From positions 1 to 64,000 of the forward strand of contig JAILDV010000054.1 in assembly GCA_024688885.1 (NCBI GenBank): a stretch of DNA of 64,000 bases. Reading direction: 5' to 3'. The notes beneath the pieces are model-generated. The model searched no databases and had not been told where the DNA came from. It was given only the letters and a program-made list of their open reading frames with translations. This stretch comes from Bacteroidaceae bacterium (GTDB lineage: Bacteria > Bacteroidota > Bacteroidia > Bacteroidales > Bacteroidaceae). This document shows, in pieces, positions 58,429 through 64,000 of the stretch (position 1 is the first letter of the stretch; each line of letters starts with the position of its first letter). Both the position numbers and the translations under genes were made by a program.

Positions 58429-59490
58429 ATGGATGCTGACGCATTGGACATTGTCGTAGAGGACGAGGAACTGGAGGATGACGAGACCTCACAACTGTAT
58501 GAACATCATCGTATCGTAGCTGACAAGGGACAGAAGTTGCTTCGTGTCGATAAGTTCCTGCTCACACAGTTGTCTGGTACCAGCCGTAACCGTGTTCAGA
58601 AGGCGGCAGATGCCGGCTTCATCATGGCGAACGGCAAGCCGGTGAAGCGTTCCTATAAGGTGAAACCTGACGATGTGATTCAGGTGATGCTGGACCGCCC
58701 GCATTATGAGACCAAAATCACACCTGAGGATATCCCGTTGAACATTGTGTATGAGGATGGTGACTTGATGGTCATCAACAAACCTGCGGGCATGGTGGTG
58801 CATCCAGGGTTTGGCAATTGGAACGGAACGATGCTGAATGCCATTGCCTGGCACTTGAAGGACATGCCGCAATATGATATCAATGATCCAGAGATAGGAC
58901 TGGTACATCGCATTGATAAGGATACAAGCGGACTTTTGGTGGTGGCGAAGACGGCAACGGCAAAGACAAGTTTGGGTTTGCAGTTTTTCAACAAGACCAC
59001 CAAGCGTGAGTACAATGCACTGGTGTGGGGAAACTTCACGGAAAATGAAGGCAGGATTGAAGGTAACATAGGGAGAGACCCGAAAGACCGGATGCGCATG
59101 GCGGTGTTCCCTCCAGATTCGGAGATTGGAAAAAGTGCTGTGACCCATTATCAGATATTGGAGAGATTTGGTTATACGACGTGGGTGAAATGTGTGCTGG
59201 AAACGGGAAGGACACACCAAATCCGTGCCCACATGAAACACATCGGTCATCCGCTGTTCTGTGATGAGCGGTATGGAGGTGACCAAGTGCTGAAGGGGGC
59301 GAACACTGCGAAATACAGGCAGTTCATTGACAACTGCTTCAAACTCTGTCCTCGTCAGGTGCTGCATGCGAAGACATTGGGCTTTGTGCATCCCAGGACC
59401 GGAAAAGAGATGATGTTCGATTCAGAACTGCCAGAGGACATCCAAAAATTGTTGGAGAAATGGAGAGGATATTTAAAAATCGATAATTGA
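58429..59490 (+). CDS. RluD-type ribosomal large-subunit pseudouridine synthase
   Basis: The 353-residue product has an S4 RNA-binding domain (RVDKFLLTQLSGTSRNRVQK, about 34-53) and the pseudouridine synthase domain with the catalytic Asp in GLVHRIDKDTSGLLVVAKT, LETGRTHQIRAHMKHIGHPL and ARTLGF-type end (HAKTLGFVHPRTG). It isomerises uridines in 23S rRNA. The N-terminal 25 residues are acidic and lie before the S4 domain. RluD is the likeliest member by length and order. Confidence 0.9.
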   Translation: MDADALDIVVEDEELEDDETSQLYEHHRIVADKGQKLLRVDKFLLTQLSGTSRNRVQKAADAGFIMANGKPVKRSYKVKPDDVIQVMLDRPHYETKITPEDIPLNIVYEDGDLMVINKPAGMVVHPGFGNWNGTMLNAIAWHLKDMPQYDINDPEIGLVHRIDKDTSGLLVVAKTATAKTSLGLQFFNKTTKREYNALVWGNFTENEGRIEGNIGRDPKDRMRMAVFPPDSEIGKSAVTHYQILERFGYTTWVKCVLETGRTHQIRAHMKHIGHPLFCDERYGGDQVLKGANTAKYRQFIDNCFKLCPRQVLHAKTLGFVHPRTGKEMMFDSELPEDIQKLLEKWRGYLKIDN

Positions 59491-59512
59491 TCATCAAGAG
59501 CCTAGACTAACA

Positions 59513-59590
59513 GTTATCGTTAAGGTTAAGGTTAAAGTTAAGGTTATCGTTAAGGTTAATGTTAAGGTTAATGTTAAGGTTATCGTTAAA
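59513..59590 (+). repeat. GTTAAG hexamer array before ddl
   Basis: Thirteen 6-base units (GTTAAG with GTTATC, GTTAAA and GTTAAT variants) run without interruption and end 11 bases before the ddl ATG. Confidence 0.92.
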
Positions 59591-59601
59591 TAAATAAATA
59601 G

Positions 59602-60606
59602 ATGAAAAAGGTAATTGCAATCGTGGCTGGGGGTGACAGCTCTGAGCACGATGTGTCGCTGAGAAGTGCGGCAGGGATTGATTCTTGGATTGACAAGGAC
59701 AAGTATGATGTTTACATCGTGGAGGTGAGCCGTCAGGGTTGGGTGGCACACCTGCCAAATGGTAAAAAGTCAACGGTGTATCGTCATAATTTTTCTTTCA
59801 AGGACGAATGGGGCAGGGACATCCGCCCCGACTATGCATATATCACTATTCACGGCACTCCGGGGGAAGATGGCATTTTGCAGGGTTACTTTGATCTGCT
59901 CAACATCCCTTACTCGACGAGTGGTGTGTTGGTGGAGGCGATGACTTTCAACAAGTTTGCACTGAACCAATTCTTGAAGGGATTTGGTGTAAAGGTGGCG
60001 GAAGATGTGTTGGTACGTCAGGGACAGGAAGTGGATGCACAACAGATTGTGGACAAGGTGGGACTGCCTTGTTTCATCAAGCCCAATGGTGGCGGTTCCA
60101 GTTTTGGCGTGACCCGTTGCAAGACCTTGGAAGGGGTGCTTCCTGCTATTGAGAAAGCAATGGAAGAATGCCCTGAAGTACTGATTGAGAATGAATTGAA
60201 GGGCGTGGAAATCAGCAATGGAGTGTATAAGACAAAGGCAGGAGGTATGCATGTACTGCCTATCACTGAAGTGGTGCCAAAGACGGATTTCTTTGATTAC
60301 GATGCCAAGTACAATGGTTTGGTGGAAGAAATCACTCCAGCCCGTCTGTCGGAAGACACGACGAAACGTGTTCAGGCTCTTACGGCTGCCATTTATGATA
60401 TTCTGGGTGCATCGGGCATCATCCGTATTGACTATATCATCAGTAAGAATGAGGCGGGAAATGATGTCATCAATATGCTGGAAATCAATACGACACCAGG
60501 TATGACGGCAACAAGTTTCATCCCTCAGCAAGTGCGTGCAGACGGCAAGGATATGAAGGACGTGTTGAACGATATCATTGCGGATAAGTTGACTTCAGAC
60601 CTCTAA
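59602..60606 (+). CDS. ddl: D-alanine-D-alanine ligase
   Basis: The 334-residue product is an ATP-grasp ligase: VIAIVAGGDSSEHDVSLRSA at the N-terminus, ITIHGTPGEDGILQGYFDLL, CFIKPNGGGSSFGVTRC and the C-terminal INMLEINTTPGMTATSFIPQ with the metal and substrate residues. It makes the D-Ala-D-Ala end of peptidoglycan in the cytosol. Motifs fit DdlA/B. It is likely cotranscribed with the genes before it. Confidence 0.95.
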   Translation: MKKVIAIVAGGDSSEHDVSLRSAAGIDSWIDKDKYDVYIVEVSRQGWVAHLPNGKKSTVYRHNFSFKDEWGRDIRPDYAYITIHGTPGEDGILQGYFDLLNIPYSTSGVLVEAMTFNKFALNQFLKGFGVKVAEDVLVRQGQEVDAQQIVDKVGLPCFIKPNGGGSSFGVTRCKTLEGVLPAIEKAMEECPEVLIENELKGVEISNGVYKTKAGGMHVLPITEVVPKTDFFDYDAKYNGLVEEITPARLSEDTTKRVQALTAAIYDILGASGIIRIDYIISKNEAGNDVINMLEINTTPGMTATSFIPQQVRADGKDMKDVLNDIIADKLTSDL

Positions 60607-60609
60607 CCT

Positions 60610-60665
60610 CTTACATCTCACATCTTACATCATCCATCTTACATCATCCATCATACATCTAACAT
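60610..60665 (+). repeat. CTTACAT heptamer array before the acyltransferase gene
   Basis: Exactly eight 7-base units (CTTACAT, CTCACAT, CATCCAT, CTAACAT variants) fill the gap between the ddl stop and CCC-ATG of the next gene. Confidence 0.92.
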
Positions 60666-60668
60666 CCC

Positions 60669-61799
60669 ATGACACTATCTGATTTTGATGATATTCGCCC
60701 TTTCTCCGAAGGTGAGATGAAAGACGCTTTCGAGAGCATGCTGGCTGACCGGCAGTTTGACAAGATTCTCGGGGGCATGATACCGTTGCCGAAAGGAATT
60801 CGGAACGGATTGCTGAGAATGATGTTCACAGGCATCAAGACACCGCTCGACTTCCAGAAGCGTTTCATGAAGCCGTTGGTGTATTACGTATTGCACAAGG
60901 CGAGCACAGGGTATAGCTTCTTTTTCCCGAAGTCACTTGACCGGAACGGAAACTACACCTTCATGTCTAACCACCGTGACATCGTACTGGATTCTGCTTT
61001 TCTTGACACCTTCTTGTTGAAGGATGGTTTTTCTACCACGGTGGAGATAGCCATCGGAAACAACCTGCTTATCTATCCTTGGATCAAGACATTGGTGAAA
61101 ATGAACAAGTCTTTTGTGGTGAATCGCGGCTTGACACCTAAGGAGATGCTCAAGTCGTCTATTCATATGAGCCAGTATATGCACTTTGCCATCAACGAGA
61201 AGAACGAGAACATCTGGATTGCACAGCGTGAAGGACGTGCGAAAGACTCTGACGACCGCACCCAGGATTCTGTGCTCAAGATGCTGAATATGGGAGGTCC
61301 CACTTCTGGCAGGACAACCGCTGACATCATCGAGAACCTGCGCCACATGAACATCGTTCCATTGGCAATCTCTTATGAGTATGACCCGTGCGACTATCTG
61401 AAGGCAAAGGAGTTTCAGTGCAAGAGAGACATCCCGGGATGGAAGAAAGCCAAGCAGGATGACCTCGACAACATGAAGACAGGCATCTGGGGAAAGAAGG
61501 GACATGTCCACTATCAGGCTGCTGATTGCATCAACACCTGGTTGGACACACTTGATCCCGACACGATTGAGAAGGCTGACATCTTCCGTGTCGTGGCAGA
61601 ACATATTGACCACGAGATACATAAGAACTATCGCATTTACGACATTAATCGTGATGCCTTGGCAGGAACAGAGAATGCTTACATCGAGGAACGCATCAAA
61701 ATGGTGGATGTGGAGAATCCTGATGTGCCGTTCCTCCGCGAGAAACTGACTGCCATGTACGCCAACCCCCTACGTAATTATGAGAAAGCTGTTGGCTGA
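60669..61799 (+). CDS. PlsC/PlsB-like glycerophospholipid acyltransferase
   Basis: The 376-residue product has the acyltransferase block YTFMSNHRDIVLDSAFL with the His and Asp, IAIGNNLLIYPWIKTLVKMN, and the substrate-binding VVNRG and WIAQREGRAKDS motifs. It should transfer a fatty acyl chain to (lyso)glycerophosphate at the inner membrane. There is no clear membrane helix, so it is probably peripheral. Its start codon follows the heptamer array with no clear ribosome site. It overlaps the next gene by 20 bases. Confidence 0.8.
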   Translation: MTLSDFDDIRPFSEGEMKDAFESMLADRQFDKILGGMIPLPKGIRNGLLRMMFTGIKTPLDFQKRFMKPLVYYVLHKASTGYSFFFPKSLDRNGNYTFMSNHRDIVLDSAFLDTFLLKDGFSTTVEIAIGNNLLIYPWIKTLVKMNKSFVVNRGLTPKEMLKSSIHMSQYMHFAINEKNENIWIAQREGRAKDSDDRTQDSVLKMLNMGGPTSGRTTADIIENLRHMNIVPLAISYEYDPCDYLKAKEFQCKRDIPGWKKAKQDDLDNMKTGIWGKKGHVHYQAADCINTWLDTLDPDTIEKADIFRVVAEHIDHEIHKNYRIYDINRDALAGTENAYIEERIKMVDVENPDVPFLREKLTAMYANPLRNYEKAVG

Positions 61800-62421
61800 C
61801 ATCTTCTGTGTGACGTTCGTGCTGTGTGTGGTGGCATGTGCTGAGGGTGACGATGATGGAGACGTGTACATTCCCCCTTACGTCACAGACCTTGTGGTGG
61901 CATCGACCGATGCCAACGGAATGGTGCTGAAGGTCTGTTTAGACGATGGTGCTACCTACAATGTCGCTTCTCAGCAAGTGGATTTGGAACGGAAAGACAC
62001 CTTACTCCGTTGCATGGCGGTCTATACGTACGACGACGCTAAGAATATCCAATTGTTCAGCCTCCGCCCCATCTTTTCCTCTAAATCCTATCCTGCTTCC
62101 TCCATCTATGTGATTATTGATGGTAAAGCGTATAAGGATGTGTCCCTTCTGCCACGCGACCCGATGAAGGTGATTAGTATGTGGAAGAGTGGGGGCTATC
62201 TTAACATGCATCTGGGAATGATGACCACTGACAATGGTGCTCATCAATTTGCCTTTTGCGAAGATAGTACTGGGCACTTCTCGCTGTTGCATCAGCGTCC
62301 TGCCAGCGATGGCAGTGCCTATACAGAAAACGTCTATATGTCCATGCCGTTACCTCAGGGACTGGATCAGTTCACCTTCACGGTCAAGACATACGACGGC
62401 AATTACACACGGACGTTTTAA
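61780..62421 (+). CDS. NigD-like lipoprotein
   Basis: The 213-residue product has a signal peptide with a lipobox (VVACAE, Cys about residue 20), then an acidic segment and two small beta domains (YVTDLVVASTDANGMVLKV, then TYDDAKNIQLFSLRPIF). This is close to NigD-like lipoproteins of Bacteroides, whose role is not clear. The overlap with the acyltransferase gene implies one operon. The family name is only a likely match. Confidence 0.6.
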   Translation: MRKLLADIFCVTFVLCVVACAEGDDDGDVYIPPYVTDLVVASTDANGMVLKVCLDDGATYNVASQQVDLERKDTLLRCMAVYTYDDAKNIQLFSLRPIFSSKSYPASSIYVIIDGKAYKDVSLLPRDPMKVISMWKSGGYLNMHLGMMTTDNGAHQFAFCEDSTGHFSLLHQRPASDGSAYTENVYMSMPLPQGLDQFTFTVKTYDGNYTRTF

Positions 62422-62657
62422 TATTCAAAATTGTCAATAAGAAATGGTCTAATAGTAAATAACTCAACTTTTACTAGTTGAGCGAAAGGGAAAAGAAAGG
62501 AATGGGAAAGGAGTTAAAAGGAATGGAAAGGACGATACTCATCAGCAATGACATTTGTCCCTTTAACTTCCAAGCGGTCAAAGACCGCGATAACTTCCCT
62601 TCAAATCCCTTTAACTTCCAAAGAAGTTGAGCATGCGAAACTTTATAAAAAAATAAA
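62422..62657. other. Intergenic region with degenerate repeat pieces
   Basis: No gene is seen. It has a short inverted sequence around 62460-62480 (ACTTTTACTAGTTG), an internal CTTTAACTTCCAA repeat (62558-62573 and 62608-62621) and the motif AAAGAAGTTGAGCA (62620-62633), which also occurs at 8149. The ACT gene starts right after. Confidence 0.6.
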
Positions 62658-62930
62658 ATGACAAGAGCAATTATAACAGTAGTGGGCAAGGATACCGTGG
62701 GTATCATTGCCAAAGTCTGCACTTATCTGGCAGATAACCAAATCAATATCCTCGATATTTCACAGACGATTGTGCAGGAGTTCTTCAACATGATGATGAT
62801 TGTGGACTTGACAAAATCCGTTAAGCCTTTCGACCAACTGAATGACGAGCTGGTGAAGATTGGTAAGGATACAGGGGTTCAAGTGAAATGCCAATTGGAG
62901 GACATCTTCGACAAGATGCACCGAATCTGA
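62658..62930 (+). CDS. ACT-domain regulatory protein
   Basis: The 90-residue product is a single ACT domain: RAIITVVGKDTVGIIAKVCT, LADNQINILDISQTIVQEFF and NMMMIVDLTKSVKPF, closely like the small protein (UPF0237-type) that always precedes the DUF711 gene in many bacteria. It probably binds a small ligand and works with the downstream DUF711 protein in the cytosol. The exact pathway is unknown. Confidence 0.88.
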   Translation: MTRAIITVVGKDTVGIIAKVCTYLADNQINILDISQTIVQEFFNMMMIVDLTKSVKPFDQLNDELVKIGKDTGVQVKCQLEDIFDKMHRI

Positions 62931-63046
62931 CATCTAGTTGTCCATTTACTCAACTTTCTGAAGAGAAAAAGAAGTAAAAAATGAAGTAAGCGCTATGCGC
63001 AGGATGAATGTGAGGTCAATGGAGCATCATGCCGCATGGCAATAAT

Positions 63047-63090
63047 TCTCAATTGTCAATTGTCAACTGTCAATTGTCAACTCCTTTAAC
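63047..63090 (+). repeat. TGTCAAT/TGTCAAC heptamer array between the ACT and DUF711 genes
   Basis: About five units of 7 bases followed by CTCCTTTAACTCC lie before the DUF711 start, the same families as seen elsewhere. Confidence 0.85.
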
Positions 63091-63122
63091 TCCAACGCAT
63101 TCAAACATAAATCAAAGAACAG

Positions 63123-64000
63123 ATGATTAACTTGCAGGAGGTCATTGAGACCAATAAGATGATTGAGCAGGAAAATCTTGATGTCCGCACCATCACGATG
63201 GGCATCAGCTTGCTCGACTGTGCCGACCACGACCTGAACATCACTTGTGAGAAAATATACAAGAAGATAACGACGCTGGCATGCAACCTTGTCCAGACAG
63301 GGGAGGACATTGCCCGAGAATTTGGCATTCCGATTGTCAATAAGCGCATCAGCATCACGCCCATCTCATTAGTGGGCAGTGCCTGTTGCCGTATCCCAGG
63401 TGATTATGTGCAGATAGCCAAGACGTTGGATCGTGCTGCGAAAGATGTAGGTGTGAATATCCTTGGGGGCTTTTCCGCTATTGTGTCCAAGGGCATGACA
63501 CAGAGCGATGAACTGCTCATCCGTAGCATCCCGATGGCATTGGCATGCACCGAACGCATCTGCTCCAGTGTCAATGTCGGTTCCACCAAGACGGGTATCA
63601 ACATGGATGCCGTGCGTCTGATGGGCGACATTATCCGACAGACTGCAGAGGCGACACAGGAGCGGGATTCCGTTGGATGCACCAAACTCGTGGTACTCTG
63701 CAACGCTCCTGATGATAACCCCTTCATGGCAGGTGCTTTTCATGGGGTGAGCGAGGCGGATGCCATCATCAACGTGGGTGTCAGTGGACCAGGTGTGGTG
63801 AAGTATGCACTGGAACAAATCCCTGATGCGGACTTCGAATTGCTGTGTGAGACCATCAAGCGTACGGCTTTCAAAATCACCCGTGTGGGACAGCTCGTCG
63901 CACAAGAGGCAAGTAGCCGTCTGGGAGTGCCCTTTGGCATCATAGACCTCAGCCTTGCGCCTACTCCTGCTATTGGAGATTCTGTGGCAGACATTCTGAA
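63123..64000 (+). CDS. DUF711/UPF0210 family (PFL family) protein, 5' part
   Basis: The open frame from ATG 63123 runs off the window edge (292 codons seen). It starts [20 protein letters not shown] and shows [75 protein letters not shown] and [19 protein letters not shown], the family's glycyl-radical-like fold. The function is unknown, and it is almost always paired with the ACT protein just upstream. The C-terminus lies outside the window. Confidence 0.9.
   Translation, partial: MINLQEVIETNKMIEQENLDVRTITMGISLLDCADHDLNITCEKIYKKITTLACNLVQTGEDIAREFGIPIVNKRISITPISLVGSACCRIPGDYVQIAKTLDRAAKDVGVNILGGFSAIVSKGMTQSDELLIRSIPMALACTERICSSVNVGSTKTGINMDAVRLMGDIIRQTAEATQERDSVGCTKLVVLCNAPDDNPFMAGAFHGVSEADAIINVGVSGPGVVKYALEQIPDADFELLCETIKRTAFKITRVGQLVAQEASSRLGVPFGIIDLSLAPTPAIGDSVADIL

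Overview
The window looks like a chromosome segment of a member of the Bacteroidota, most likely Prevotella/Segatella or a close relative. Reasons: promoter-like boxes of the Bacteroidota type (TTTG, about 19 bases, then TAnnTTTG) occur before many genes; the gene families include GldH, Rhs-core proteins, GH115/GH67 glucuronoxylan enzymes, a two-component-like AraC regulator, SGNH esterases of the rhamnogalacturonan-acetylesterase type, an ACT + DUF711 pair and RicT; and short degenerate heptamer arrays lie between genes. The genus is inferred from protein style, not from a marker gene. No rRNA, tRNA, CRISPR array or transposase was seen.

Layout. 1-3.7 kb: the 5' end of a DUF6088-like gene, a lipoprotein and a large MG2/carboxypeptidase-regulatory-type surface protein. 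3.7-7.1 kb: a short frameshifted Rhs gene with an overlapping small membrane protein (possible immunity partner), flanked by two 96-bp direct repeats that each carry a consensus promoter; a remnant of a second Rhs gene lies just before the right repeat. 7.1-10.3 kb: an accessory region with a repeat-rich spacer and a phage-lysis-like set (muramidase-like P5 protein, holin-like protein, DUF5675 protein). 10.4-21.5 kb: a glucuronoxylan side-chain region with GH115 and GH67 alpha-glucuronidases, UDP-glucose dehydrogenase, an AraC-type regulator carrying a degenerate kinase domain, a kinase-less propeller sensor and an M6 peptidase. 21.6-34.1 kb: an rRNA/tRNA methyltransferase, then pentose use: GPH symporter, cytosolic GH43, xylulokinase, secreted GH2, MgtC-like protein, Nudix-type regulator and xylose isomerase. 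34.2-41.2 kb: housekeeping and envelope genes (TonB-like, YpfJ-type peptidase, metF, holB, ricT, gldH, HD hydrolase). 41.4-49.5 kb: late cobalamin assembly (cobQ, cobD, cbiB, cobU, cobT, cobS) plus a PduO-type adenosyltransferase nearby. 49.5-64 kb: sensor kinase, birA, queA, Nudix hydrolase, double SGNH esterase, efp, rpmH, PASTA protein, rluD-type synthase, ddl, acyltransferase, lipoprotein, ACT protein and the start of a DUF711 gene.

How they fit together. GH115 and GH67 would remove (methyl)glucuronic acid from xylan, the GPH symporter would bring short xylosides inside, GH43 would release xylose, and XylA plus XylB would feed xylulose-5-phosphate to the pentose phosphate pathway; the Nudix protein is placed to be the local sugar regulator. 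The cob genes make a salvage/late-assembly route from cobyric or cobinamide-level precursors rather than the whole corrin pathway.

The most unusual signals are (1) heptamer arrays that occupy gene junctions, run into start codons, and sit in frame inside five genes, always in the stop-free orientation; (2) a split sensor/regulator pair lacking any kinase ATPase domain, in which the phosphoacceptor His is replaced by Arg; (3) the miniature Rhs cassette between promoter-bearing direct repeats.
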